From Psychrobacillus sp. OK028 (GTDB taxonomy: Bacteria; Bacillota; Bacilli; Bacillales_A; Planococcaceae): 64,000 nt of DNA. The stretch lies in the NCBI RefSeq assembly GCF_900103605.1, contig NZ_FNHY01000004.1, positions 233,631 to 297,630 of the forward strand, read 5' to 3'. Under the pieces are notes generated by a model. The model was given only the letters and a program-made list of their open reading frames with translations. It did no database searches and was not told the origin of the DNA. Shown piece after piece: positions 26,484 to 35,133 of this stretch. Position 1 is the stretch's first letter. Each line of letters begins with the position of its first letter. The translations under genes and the position numbers were made by a program.

Positions 26484-27200
26484 TTATTTACTTTTACGTT
26501 CAATAGCTGCGTCTATATAAGCTTTAAATATACGTTTGGATGGTTCATCTCCATCTACTGCAAATTCCTCTGGATGCCACTGGAAGCCATAAACAAAGCT
26601 ATGTTCCTTACTTTCCAAACACTCTACAATGCCATCCGTAGCTTTTGCAATTATTTTCAATCCTTCACCAATTTTGTTGACCGCTTGATGATGAAATGAA
26701 TTCACTTTAAATTCTTCCTCTTGCAGAAAATCATAAATTCGATTACCCTTTTCTAGTTTTACCGGATGCGATCTATGCGTCCTAATAGCCTTTTGAAGAT
26801 GTTGCATTACTGGTTCTTCCCGTTGCGAATGAATGGATTGATACAGAGATCCACCTTGAACAATATTTAACATATGTAATCCACGACATACACCGATATA
26901 AGGTTTATCTAATTCCAGCATTTTTTGAATAAGTTTGTATTCCATTTCATCTAATTGGGGAGTAATCTGCTTTAAATGTACATGTGGAACTTCATCATAA
27001 TAACTCGGATCAATATCTTCTCCTCCTGTTACAAAAAGACCATCTAGCCGTTTACTTAGCTCATCTAGGTCTTCCTCAGGGACTAAAGGTATTAAGATAG
27101 GTATTCCCCCTGCTTGAACAATAGCATTTGCGTAAACTGGAGGCATAAAATAGCAGCCATCTGGTAGAACTTCTGTTGTAATTCCTATTATTGGTTTCAT
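26484..27200 (-). CDS. class I glutamine amidotransferase-like hydrolase (gamma-glutamyl-GABA hydrolase family)
   Basis: A 238-residue peptidase C26 enzyme. The catalytic Cys lies in YIGVCRGLHMLNI (about residue 103), and the His-Glu pair in FQWHPEEFA (about 219-222). FVTGGEDIDPSYY is the family's substrate-loop motif. Relatives (PuuD type) hydrolyse gamma-glutamyl-gamma-aminobutyrate or related gamma-glutamyl amides in polyamine breakdown; no other polyamine genes are near, so substrate is open. Divergent from the SDR gene at 27362. Confidence 0.88.
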   Translation of the reverse strand: MKPIIGITTEVLPDGCYFMPPVYANAIVQAGGIPILIPLVPEEDLDELSKRLDGLFVTGGEDIDPSYYDEVPHVHLKQITPQLDEMEYKLIQKMLELDKPYIGVCRGLHMLNIVQGGSLYQSIHSQREEPVMQHLQKAIRTHRSHPVKLEKGNRIYDFLQEEEFKVNSFHHQAVNKIGEGLKIIAKATDGIVECLESKEHSFVYGFQWHPEEFAVDGDEPSKRIFKAYIDAAIERKSK

Positions 27201-27302
27201 ATATATTCTCTCTTCTCTCTCATAAGTATATTCTGTCTATATATACCCGCTTGTTCACGATAAAAAACGTAACGGACTATTCGAACAAATCCTTTCTTTT
27301 AC

Positions 27303-27328
27303 GTTTGTTTTTATTTTTGAAGGGAATA
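27303..27328 (+). promoter_or_regulatory. sigma-B-like promoter of the SDR gene
   Basis: GTTTGT, 14 nt, GGAATA (or 13 nt and GGGAAT) fits GTTTNN-N12-15-GGGWAW. It shares the GGAATAAT -10 region with the promoter at 25185 and lies 34 bp before the SDR start. Confidence 0.55.
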
Positions 27329-27361
27329 ATTGAAACAACTAAGTTAAAGGAGGAATTCATA

Positions 27362-28240
27362 ATGGCTGATAAATACGAGAAAATAGATAATAAAATTGCT
27401 GGTCAAACTCAGCAGCAGCAACCAGGTATTGAAGAGGAAATGAATCCTGAGCCAATTTTTGATGACCCAAACTACAAAGGATCTGGAAAACTAACAGGAA
27501 AGGTCGCCTTAGTTACAGGTGGAGATAGTGGAATAGGACGAGCAGTGTCTATCGCCTTTGCTAAGGAAGGTGCGAATGTCGCAATTGTCTATTTAGATGA
27601 GAACGAGCAACAAGATGCGGATAAGACTGCAAAGCTTATAGAACAATATGGTGGAAAAGCCTTAGCGATTAAAACTGATTTAAGTGATGATGAAAACTGT
27701 CAGCAAGCAATAGAGCAAGTAATAGAGGAATTCGGACAGCTTAACATCTTAGTTAATAATGCTGGTAAGCAATTCCCTACCGAGGACTTTCTAGCAATAA
27801 CGCCAGATCAATTGCAGGAAACTTTCTCTACGAATATTTATTCAATGTTTTATTTATCGCAAGCCGCACTTTCTCATTTGAAAAAAGGTGATACAATCAT
27901 CAACACTTCCTCCATCACTGCCTATAATGGTTCACCAGAACTTATCGATTACTCTGCCACTAAGGGAGCTATAACCACCTTTACTCGTTCGTTGGCACTA
28001 AACCTAATCGAGAAAGGAATTAGGGTAAACGCAGTAGCACCGGGTCCGATTTGGACGCCACTCATCCCCGCTACCTTCGATAAAGAGAAAGTAAAACAGC
28101 ATGGTTCCAGTACGCCAATTGGACGTCGTGGGCAGCCTGCTGAGAATGCACCAGCCTATGTATTTTTAGCATCTACTGATTCCAGTTATATGACTGGTCA
28201 AACGATTCATGTTAATGGTGGAGATTTTGTTGGTTCTTAA
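27362..28240 (+). CDS. SDR-family oxidoreductase, general stress protein 39 type
   Basis: A 292-residue short-chain dehydrogenase with an N-terminal 45-residue extension (Gln-rich TQQQQPGIEEEMNPEPIF) typical of the YdaD/YhdF/YhxC stress subfamily. Cofactor loop TGGDSGIGRAVS (about residues 50-61), NNAG (about 129), and catalytic Ser plus YSATKGA (about 198-204) are all present. The reaction is NAD(P)-linked oxidation or reduction of an alcohol or aldehyde; substrate unknown. The ATG at 27362 is 8 nt after AAGGAGG, so 57 upstream in-frame codons are excluded. A sigma-B-like promoter precedes it. Confidence 0.88.
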   Translation: MADKYEKIDNKIAGQTQQQQPGIEEEMNPEPIFDDPNYKGSGKLTGKVALVTGGDSGIGRAVSIAFAKEGANVAIVYLDENEQQDADKTAKLIEQYGGKALAIKTDLSDDENCQQAIEQVIEEFGQLNILVNNAGKQFPTEDFLAITPDQLQETFSTNIYSMFYLSQAALSHLKKGDTIINTSSITAYNGSPELIDYSATKGAITTFTRSLALNLIEKGIRVNAVAPGPIWTPLIPATFDKEKVKQHGSSTPIGRRGQPAENAPAYVFLASTDSSYMTGQTIHVNGGDFVGS

Positions 28241-28243
28241 TTT

Positions 28244-28290
28244 GAAAAAATGCCCAGAGTGAGTGAATTTTCCTCTGCGCATTTTTTTTA
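28244..28290 (+). terminator. terminator of the SDR gene
   Basis: AAAAAATGC-CAGAG pairs with CTCTG-GCATTTTTTTT, with one C opposite C in the stem. Confidence 0.8.
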
Positions 28291-28381
28291 TGTTTTTAAT
28301 ATCTTTTTACCTCGTAGCCCTGATGATTTTTGGTTTTGTTAATACTCTATTATTATCACAAGGAAAGTAGGGATGATTAGT

Positions 28382-28513
28382 ATGTCAGGTAATAAAGGTT
28401 ACGAAGGTACTGGTGGGTATGGTTCAAGCTTTACGCTGATTGTTGTTTTATTCATTTTGCTTATTATTGTAGGTGCCTCTTTTATGAGTGGCTATGGTGA
28501 CTACGGTTATTAA
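28382..28513 (+). CDS. YjcZ-family sporulation-type miniprotein
   Basis: A 43-residue protein: a Gly/Tyr-rich start ([16 protein letters not shown]), one membrane helix ([19 protein letters not shown]), and the tail SGYGDYGY. This is the layout of the YjcZ family of tiny spore-associated membrane proteins. The start could also be the ATG at 28373, which has AAGGA 8 nt upstream and adds three residues. It stands next to the spoVR-yhbH-prkA spore genes. Its stop codon overlaps the first unit of a 21-bp repeat array. Confidence 0.8.
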   Translation: MSGNKGYEGTGGYGSSFTLIVVLFILLIIVGASFMSGYGDYGY

Positions 28514-28595
28514 AATGTGAATAGCAAGTTGACTGGTGCGAATCGCAAATCCAACCTGGAAAACCGCAAGTTGAATGTTGCAAATCTCAAATGAG
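28512..28595 (+). repeat. 21-bp tandem array, four degenerate units
   Basis: Four consecutive 21-bp units starting at 28512: aaaatgtgaatagcaagttg(a), ctggtgcgaatcgcaaatcc(a), acctggaaaaccgcaagttg(a), atgttgcaaatctcaaatga(g). TG at positions 5-6, AA at 9-10 and GCAA at 13-16 are the best kept. It starts at the yjcZ-like stop and ends before the terminator at 28617. Confidence 0.7.
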
Positions 28596-28616
28596 ATGAT
28601 GAATTATTTTCTATAA

Positions 28617-28656
28617 AGAAAAACGAGATTCTCTTTTTGTAGAATCTCGTTTTTGT
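28617..28656. terminator. bidirectional terminator between the yjcZ-like gene and spoVR
   Basis: AAAAACGAGATTCT pairs perfectly with AGAATCTCGTTTTT over 14 bp; serves both convergent genes. Confidence 0.85.
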
Positions 28657-28657
28657 T

Positions 28658-30052
28658 TTATATATTCATTTTTGAAACTTTTTTACCATCAAACGAATAT
28701 AACACCTGTTTCCCGTCAACGACCGTTTCCAAATGGACGGTCCGCCCCCATAATTGACGAATATACGGTAGAACATTTTCCAAATAATGAGGATCTAGTT
28801 CCGTTCCTTCATATCCGTGATGCAAATATAACTCACCAAGCCTCATATAATCCCCGTTTTCTACTACAATATAAGGAAAGCTTCCATTCACTCTCATAGA
28901 CACAAGTTGGTCACGGACGTTTTCATAATCCTTATCCGTTATTTCATAGTTGCCATTCTTCTTCTCAAATAGATATAAATCTTCCTGTTTGACTAAGTCC
29001 TTAGTTAAGTAATTTCTAATAAATGATATGTCTGATTCTATTTCACGTACTTCAAACATTTTCTCCCTACCAGAATTAATTTCAATTCCTAAATCTTTCA
29101 TTTCCTTTGTTGGATTATTATATCTCTTTTCTATATCTTCGAATATTTTCACACCTAAATAATATGGATTGATGCCTGTTTTGGAAGGCTGCACTACATT
29201 GGCATTTAACTTGGCAAATTCAATTGTTTCATCACTCGTTAAGTCCATTTCCCTTAATATACGTTGATGCCAATAGGAAGCCCAACCTTCATTCATTATC
29301 TTTGTTTCTAATTGCGGCCAGAAGTAAAGCATTTCCTCTCGCATCATAGTTAAAATATCCCGTTGCCACTCCTCTAACTCACTGCTGTATTCCTCTATAA
29401 AAAGAAGGAGGTCTTTTTCGGGTTTCGGAGGGAACTTTTTTCGATACGGAAGCACCAATCTTGTTTTATCTTCTCGATGATCCAATTTCCATAAATCATC
29501 ATAATCTGTTTTTCTTACGATCTCTATTTCTTCCTCGTCATCGTAAACCGGCAATTTTGGTCTCATAATAGACGGATCGATGTGTTCTTGTATTGCTAAT
29601 ACGGCGTCTAAAAAACTCTCAACCTCGTCTTTTCCATATAGTCTCTCATAGGCTGCAATTCGTTCCGCCGTTGCGGTCATACTTTCCACCATATCTCTTC
29701 GTGTATTAGAGAAACGGACATTATGCTTGAAAAAGTCACAATGAGCGAGTACATGTGCAATAATAAGCTTATTTTGTATAAGGCTATTTGTATCCAATAA
29801 AAACGCGTAGCATGGATCCGAATTAATTACTAATTCATAAATTTGACTGAGCCCGAAATCATATTGCATTTTCATCTTATGAAATTGTTTACCAAAACTC
29901 CAATGGGCAAACCGTGTAGGCATGCCGTACGCACCAAAAGTATAAATGATATCTGCGGGGCAAATCTCATACCTCATGGGATACGTATCAAGACCGAACG
30001 AAGTAGCGATTTCAGTAATTTCCGCAATGGCATGTTGTAGTTTTCTTTCCAT
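28658..30052 (-). CDS. spoVR: SpoVR family protein
   Basis: A 464-residue SpoVR protein, needed in Bacillus subtilis for proper spore cortex formation. Family marks include [28 protein letters not shown] (visible from about residue 27), [25 protein letters not shown] and [15 protein letters not shown]. Length is typical. The ATG overlaps the yhbH stop by one base (TAATG) and AAAGGGAG lies within yhbH, so the two are translationally coupled. The trio prkA-yhbH-spoVR corresponds to the conserved YeaG-YeaH-YcgB set of proteobacteria, which is thought to work as one kinase-linked stress/sporulation unit. Confidence 0.95.
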   Translation of the reverse strand: MERKLQHAIAEITEIATSFGLDTYPMRYEICPADIIYTFGAYGMPTRFAHWSFGKQFHKMKMQYDFGLSQIYELVINSDPCYAFLLDTNSLIQNKLIIAHVLAHCDFFKHNVRFSNTRRDMVESMTATAERIAAYERLYGKDEVESFLDAVLAIQEHIDPSIMRPKLPVYDDEEEIEIVRKTDYDDLWKLDHREDKTRLVLPYRKKFPPKPEKDLLLFIEEYSSELEEWQRDILTMMREEMLYFWPQLETKIMNEGWASYWHQRILREMDLTSDETIEFAKLNANVVQPSKTGINPYYLGVKIFEDIEKRYNNPTKEMKDLGIEINSGREKMFEVREIESDISFIRNYLTKDLVKQEDLYLFEKKNGNYEITDKDYENVRDQLVSMRVNGSFPYIVVENGDYMRLGELYLHHGYEGTELDPHYLENVLPYIRQLWGRTVHLETVVDGKQVLYSFDGKKVSKMNI

Positions 30053-31209
30053 TACTTGGCTCCCTTTTGAAAAATACGCTTCAGCGCTTCGTAAACATCT
30101 TGGTTTTCCTTCAATACATAATACCTAAACTTGGGATTTTCGATTTTTTTATAGGTATTCATTAAGGTGGAATATCTGCTATGTGCATTTACTTCGCCGT
30201 AGCCAAAAATACTAGAAACATCCATTAATTCGTTCACTAGTTGAATACATCTCATATTATCACTCGTCATATTCTCTCCATCAGAAAAATGTACAGGATA
30301 AATGTTGTATCGAGAGGGACTATACTTCTCCTTAATGAGCTCTAGGGCTTTTGAATATGCCGAGGAGCAAATCGTCCCCCCACTTTCTCCTTTTGAAAAA
30401 AATGCTTCCTCCGTTACAACTTTCGCTTCCGTATGATGGGCAATAAATTCAATTTCCACCGTTTCATATTGGGAGCGTAAAAATCTTGTCATCCAGAAAA
30501 AAAAGCTTCTGGCACAATACTTTTCAAATTTCCCCATTGAACCACTTGTATCCATCATTGCTAACACAACTGCCTTCGATTCTGGCTTTACGACTTCATC
30601 CCATGTTTTAAAACGCAAGTCATCTTGATGAATAGGCATTATTTCAGCCTTCCCTTTCATTGCATTTCTCTTAATAGCTGTCATAATCGTTCGCTTTTTA
30701 TCAATATTACCCATAAGACCTTTTTTCCGTATATCGTTGAAAGTGATATGTTCTGTCGTAATTTCCGCTTGTTCTTTCTCTTCTAAGTTAGGCAACTCCA
30801 TTTGGTTAAAAAGCTCATACTCTATTTCTGCAATGGATATCTCCGCTTCATAATAATCTTGACCAGCCTGGTCGCCTGCCTGTTTCCCTTGACCTGCATT
30901 ACCCTGTTCATCTCCAGAGCCTTTTGCAATAACGTCCCCTACTTGGCTATCTCCATTACCTTGCCCAACATGCTTAGATGAATCATAGTTATAGCGAATT
31001 TTATATTCATCTAATGAACGAATCGGAATTTTAATGACTTCTCGTCCATTAGACATAATGATATTTTCTTCACTGATTAAATCGGGCAAGTTGTTTTGAA
31101 TCGCTTCTTTCACTTTCTCCATATGGCGTTGTTGGTCTTGATGTCCTTTTCGATGCAAGGACCAGTTTTCCTGAGAAACGACAAATTGTTTTGCTTCTTT
31201 ATTCTCCAT
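30052..31209 (-). CDS. yhbH: YhbH (DUF444) sporulation-associated protein
   Basis: A 385-residue DUF444 protein. The N-terminus [21 protein letters not shown] matches YhbH, and a von Willebrand A-like domain from about residue 175 carries the metal-site motif [10 protein letters not shown] Gly/Gln-rich linker (about 98-120) separates the halves. In Bacillus subtilis it is made under sigma-E. The ATG at 31209 is 9 nt from AGGTG; the in-frame TTG four codons earlier would overlap that site. CATATGAT at 31235-31242 (minus strand) resembles a sigma-E -10 box. Coupled to spoVR; separated from prkA by the dispersed element. Confidence 0.93.
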   Translation of the reverse strand: MENKEAKQFVVSQENWSLHRKGHQDQQRHMEKVKEAIQNNLPDLISEENIIMSNGREVIKIPIRSLDEYKIRYNYDSSKHVGQGNGDSQVGDVIAKGSGDEQGNAGQGKQAGDQAGQDYYEAEISIAEIEYELFNQMELPNLEEKEQAEITTEHITFNDIRKKGLMGNIDKKRTIMTAIKRNAMKGKAEIMPIHQDDLRFKTWDEVVKPESKAVVLAMMDTSGSMGKFEKYCARSFFFWMTRFLRSQYETVEIEFIAHHTEAKVVTEEAFFSKGESGGTICSSAYSKALELIKEKYSPSRYNIYPVHFSDGENMTSDNMRCIQLVNELMDVSSIFGYGEVNAHSRYSTLMNTYKKIENPKFRYYVLKENQDVYEALKRIFQKGAK

Positions 31210-31221
31210 TTTTCTCAACAC

Positions 31222-31367
31222 CTACCTATTTTTTATCATATGCCCGTTTGTCATTGTTATTGCAGATGAAAATGAAAATTGTTGAGGGTGATTATGAAGT
31301 AATAAAAAAAAGCATCCAAATACAGAATAACCGGTGATGGAAGTATAGAATCTATTCAATAATACTG
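31222..31367. promoter_or_regulatory. yhbH upstream region
   Basis: About 145 bp AT-rich sequence between yhbH and repeat copy C. It holds the sigma-E-like CATATGAT at 31235-31242 but no convincing partner -35 box. Since the repeat separates yhbH from prkA, yhbH-spoVR probably needs its own promoter here. Confidence 0.35.
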
Positions 31368-31950
31368 CTGATTTCCGTTTCATGTAGACGCTTTCCGCGG
31401 GCGTGGCCGAGCCTCCTCGTTCGCTACGCTTCCTGCGGGGTCTCGACTTTCTCGCTTATCCCGCTGGAGTCGCCACATTTCACTCCAATCAATTAAGTAA
31501 GTAGTACTGATCAATAAGATATAGCAAAGCCTATCGCTTTGATGATAAGAGTATTCAAAGTTAATATAGAGATAAAACCGTCTGTTGAATTATGGATATT
31601 ATTCTGTTATGAAGGATGAAGAAAGTAGATTTTTTTTATCTAGTGGAAATAAAGAGAAATAGTAAGTGTCTACTAAATAAAGAAGCGAGAAAGCGAACGA
31701 AATTGCATCTTCGAGAGCTTCTTATATGAATAAGAAAGTATCTTTTCTCTAGTTATCCAAAAACGCACTTACCTGTTTCAAAAAGTTGTAGGATGGCGAC
31801 GGATAGGCAAACGCCATAAGATTATCGAAAAAAGGGATGCTGGTTGGTTGTGACAGACGTCACAACCAACCAGCATCCTTAAAAATTAACTCGGTAATCT
31901 ATAGCAAAACGCCTATTCAAAGCCCTTCGAAAACGATAGAAACAGGTTTT
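31368..31950 (-). repeat. dispersed non-coding element, copy C (full length, minus orientation)
   Basis: A 583-bp stretch whose reverse complement aligns with 18591-19051 end to end and, in its GC-rich core (31368-31500), with 24477-24603. In the minus direction it runs: AAAACCTGTTTCTATCG, a 20-bp perfect hairpin, CCGTCGCCATCCTACAAC, an AT-rich arm with GAAGATGCAATTTCGTTCGC, then the core ending ACGGAAATCAG. No credible ORF. It splits prkA from yhbH. Confidence 0.88.
31835..31878. terminator. 20-bp perfect hairpin inside repeat copy C
   Basis: GGATGCTGGTTGGTTGTGAC and its exact complement enclose AGAC; the minus strand continues with CCCTTTTTTCG. It could terminate prkA, which ends 110 bp upstream. 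It occupies the same place in the element as the unrelated-sequence hairpin at 18659-18694. Confidence 0.8.
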
Positions 31951-31989
31951 ACCAATCTTTTCGCTATATTATCCGTCCTTCATTTACGA

Positions 31990-33885
31990 CTATCGATTAA
32001 GTAAACTGCCAACATATTTTAATAGCTCATTAGCTGATGTCGAATTATAGCCATGTTCATCTATTAATCTTGCCACTACTTCATTTACTTTCTTTAGATG
32101 TGCTTCATCAGGGGTTTTGGAGGAAGTTGTAATTTTTACGACATCCTTCAAATCAGCAAACAATTTCTTTTGGATAGCTTCACGTAATCGCTCATGCGAA
32201 TTATATTCAAAACGTTTTCCTTTTCTAGCGTATGCCGATAATCTAATGAGAATTTCTTCACGGAATGCTTTTTTTGCATTTTCGGAAATACCAATTTGTT
32301 CTTCAATCGAGCGCATTAGTTTTTCATCGGGGTTCATCTCTTCCCCAGTTAATGGATCTCTCATTTTGTTCTTGTTACAGAAAGCCTCGACGTTATCCAA
32401 ATAATTATTCATAAGTGTAATAGCTGACTCTTCGTACGAGTAAACAAATGCTTTTTGTACTTCTTTCTTTGCTATTTCATCGTATTCCTTGCGCGCAATT
32501 GCGATATAATTCATGTATTTCTCTTTATCTTCATCTGAGATCGATGCGTGCTGATCAAGCCCTTCCTTTAAGGCACGCAACACATCTAACGCATTAATCG
32601 AGGGCACTTCTTTACGAATAATAGCAGAGGAAATACGGTTGATCACATACCGCGGATCAATACCGTTCATCCCTTCGTTTTGAGATTCCTTCTTCAATTC
32701 CTCTACATCGATGTCATTAAAACCTTCCACATTTTCGCCGTCATATAGCCGCATTTTTTTTACGAGATCTATCCCTGTTTTTTTCGGAATCGCGAGTCTT
32801 GTCAGTATGGAAAAAATTGCAGCAGCTCTTAATGCATGTGGAGCAATATGAACATGTGTCATATCACTTTCTCTAATCATTTTTTCATATATTCGCTCTT
32901 CCTGGCTTACCTTCAGGTTATAAGGAATAGGCATGACAATAATACGAGAATGTAAGGCTTCGTTCTTTTTATTGGCTATAAATGTTCGGTACTCTGTTTC
33001 GTTCGTATGAGCTACGATCAACTCATCCGCACTGATTAATGCAAAGCGTCCTGCCTTAAAATTCCCTTCTTGCGTCAACGATAATAAATGCCAGAGAAAT
33101 TTTTCATCCAATTTTAGCATCTCTTGAAATTCCATCATTCCTCGGTTTGCCTTATTCAATTCTCCGTCAAAGCGATACGCGCGAGGATCTGACTCCGAAC
33201 CGTATTCTGCAATTGTAGAAAAGTCTATAGATCCTGTTAAGTCAGCGATATCCTGAGATTTGGGATCAGAGGGGGTGAACGTACCAATCCCAACTCGTTT
33301 GTCTTCAGAAAAGAAAATACGCTCCACCATGACATCTTCTACTCGCCCACCATATTCTTTTTCTAGCCTCATCGAGTTTAAAGGAGACAAACTACCCTCG
33401 ATACGTATACCATATTCATCAAAAAAGTCTTGACGTAAATGCTGTGGGATTAAATGCAGAGGATCTTCATGCATCGGACAGCCTTTAATAGCATATACCG
33501 CTCCCTCGTCTGTACGAGAGTACTGTTCAAATCCCCGTTTTAAAAGTGTTACAATTGTTGACTTTCCTCCACTTACTGGTCCCATTAATAATAATATTCG
33601 TTTTCGTACATCCAACCTTCTAGCAGCAGGATGAAAATATTCTTCTACTAATCGCTCTAATGCTTCCTCTAATCCAAAAATCTCTTTTTCAAAAAAATTA
33701 AATTGTTTTTTGTTTTCTAGTTCTGTTAGTCCTGCATTTTTTATCATGCTATAAACCCGTGCATGTGCCGTTTGGGCAACCTCTGGACGTTCCTTCACAA
33801 TCGCTAAAAATTCTCTAAACGTACCTTCCCACTTGAGCTGGTTCTCTTCTTCTCGGTAATTTCTTACTTTGTTTAAAATGTCCAT
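31990..33885 (-). CDS. prkA: PrkA serine protein kinase / AAA-type protein
   Basis: A 631-residue protein, the exact usual length for Bacillus PrkA. The N-terminus MDILNKVRNYREEENQLKWE is highly typical. Walker A is GPVSGGKSTIV (about residues 101-111), within an AAA-like domain, and the C-terminal third carries the kinase-like region. In Bacillus subtilis it acts early in sporulation, probably through sigma-K/Hpr-linked control, and recent views class the family as AAA+ with protease or kinase roles. The ATG at 33885 follows GGAGGG; the in-frame ATG four codons upstream overlaps that site. It is separated from yhbH by 780 bp of repeat. Confidence 0.95.
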   Translation of the reverse strand: MDILNKVRNYREEENQLKWEGTFREFLAIVKERPEVAQTAHARVYSMIKNAGLTELENKKQFNFFEKEIFGLEEALERLVEEYFHPAARRLDVRKRILLLMGPVSGGKSTIVTLLKRGFEQYSRTDEGAVYAIKGCPMHEDPLHLIPQHLRQDFFDEYGIRIEGSLSPLNSMRLEKEYGGRVEDVMVERIFFSEDKRVGIGTFTPSDPKSQDIADLTGSIDFSTIAEYGSESDPRAYRFDGELNKANRGMMEFQEMLKLDEKFLWHLLSLTQEGNFKAGRFALISADELIVAHTNETEYRTFIANKKNEALHSRIIVMPIPYNLKVSQEERIYEKMIRESDMTHVHIAPHALRAAAIFSILTRLAIPKKTGIDLVKKMRLYDGENVEGFNDIDVEELKKESQNEGMNGIDPRYVINRISSAIIRKEVPSINALDVLRALKEGLDQHASISDEDKEKYMNYIAIARKEYDEIAKKEVQKAFVYSYEESAITLMNNYLDNVEAFCNKNKMRDPLTGEEMNPDEKLMRSIEEQIGISENAKKAFREEILIRLSAYARKGKRFEYNSHERLREAIQKKLFADLKDVVKITTSSKTPDEAHLKKVNEVVARLIDEHGYNSTSANELLKYVGSLLNR

Positions 33886-33962
33886 GTTTCCCTCCATTCA
33901 TGGGAGTTATTTATACCATAGTATGAAGTTTTAGAAATTATGATACCAATTTCTCTACACGA

Positions 33963-33996
33963 ATAAAGCATCTCTTAGCAAAAGAAGAGATGCTTT
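33963..33996 (-). terminator. terminator of the DUF4349 gene
   Basis: AAAGCATCTCTT pairs with AAGAGATGCTTT over 12 bp, between the DUF4349 lipoprotein gene and prkA; the minus strand continues ATTCG, so the T-tail is short. Confidence 0.6.
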
Positions 33997-34045
33997 ACTC
34001 ATTGTTTATGGGGTTGTTCACATTAGAATAACCGATTGTAGAATT

Positions 34046-34933
34046 TTATTCTTTTATTTTCCTTCTCTTAATTCCCCAAACTACTAAAGCAGCAATAACT
34101 GCTAAAAGCACTAAAACGGGTAAATTTCCTACTAGAAATACTATTATTCCTGAGCCTATCGACAAAAGTGAATTTGTACTAGTTATAAATTGCTTTTTTG
34201 TTTTTTCCCATGTATTTAAATCTTTGTTATCTATTTCAGGAATGATGACACGGCTTTCATTCATAGTTAATTCGATTGTGGAAAAGGATGTTTGGTTTTT
34301 TAAATAATTTATTTTACCTACTAATACTTCTATTTCTTCTTGGACCTTTGCTAAGTCAGTGGAAATTTTAAGTAAGTCCTCTGTTTTTTCTGCATCCTTC
34401 ATAAACGCTAGTAAGCGCTCCTCCACTGCACGTTTAGATTTTACTCGGGAGCTTAAATCTACGTATTGCTCAGTTACATCCTGTCCTGTTACATTTTTCT
34501 CCAAGACTTTGGCAACTTCTTCCTCTGCTTCGGACAAAAATGTTTCAAAATGCTTCTCTGGAATTCGCACCACCATATTCCCAGTACTTGTTTCGTCAGA
34601 TTCCATATACACATTGGATTCTACAATATAACCATCATACTTCTTCACCTTTAGCTCCATATTATGCTGAGCCTTTTCTAAGTCCTTTACACTCGTGCTT
34701 ATTCTAGCCTGATGAATAATCATTCGATTGTTAGGTGCTGCGGTATCCTCTTTTGCACTTTCTTGTTCTACGTCTGCTTCTACACTTTTTGCTTCTTCAG
34801 TTGCAAATTCAGCTGAATCAGATGCACTTTCACTTTCTTCAGTACTCATTTTAGCTGAGTCTTCATTACTACTACAGGCTGCTAATAACCCGAAAAGGCT
34901 TATAGTGACTAACAATAACCACACTTTCTTCAA
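34046..34933 (-). CDS. DUF4349 lipoprotein
   Basis: A 295-residue lipoprotein with lipobox GLLAAC (Cys about residue 20), a Ser/Glu/Ala-rich linker (about 21-68), and a DUF4349 domain (about 70-260) beginning MIIHQARISTSVKDLEKAQ with a coiled-coil part (DLLKISTDLAKVQEEIEVLVGKI). A C-terminal membrane helix (about 268-287) with a basic end anchors it a second time. It is therefore held at the outer membrane face by lipid and by helix. The family has no known activity; it is sometimes linked to cell envelope stress. Single gene, divergent from hutU. Confidence 0.85.
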   Translation of the reverse strand: MKKVWLLLVTISLFGLLAACSSNEDSAKMSTEESESASDSAEFATEEAKSVEADVEQESAKEDTAAPNNRMIIHQARISTSVKDLEKAQHNMELKVKKYDGYIVESNVYMESDETSTGNMVVRIPEKHFETFLSEAEEEVAKVLEKNVTGQDVTEQYVDLSSRVKSKRAVEERLLAFMKDAEKTEDLLKISTDLAKVQEEIEVLVGKINYLKNQTSFSTIELTMNESRVIIPEIDNKDLNTWEKTKKQFITSTNSLLSIGSGIIVFLVGNLPVLVLLAVIAALVVWGIKRRKIKE

Positions 34934-35133
34934 AATATAGTTTCCCCCTTATATATATATCTGAATAATCAGACGAAAAACATTGGAAAGAGTTTCATTT
35001 CACTTTCACAGTACACTACTATGCTAATGAAGTACTCAGTTAGCAGATGAGAAATTTTTACTTTTTTCACAAAAACACTTAAATAGTTTTAATATTTCGA
35101 TAGAATAGAAGAAGAAACCGAGGAGGTATTTAA

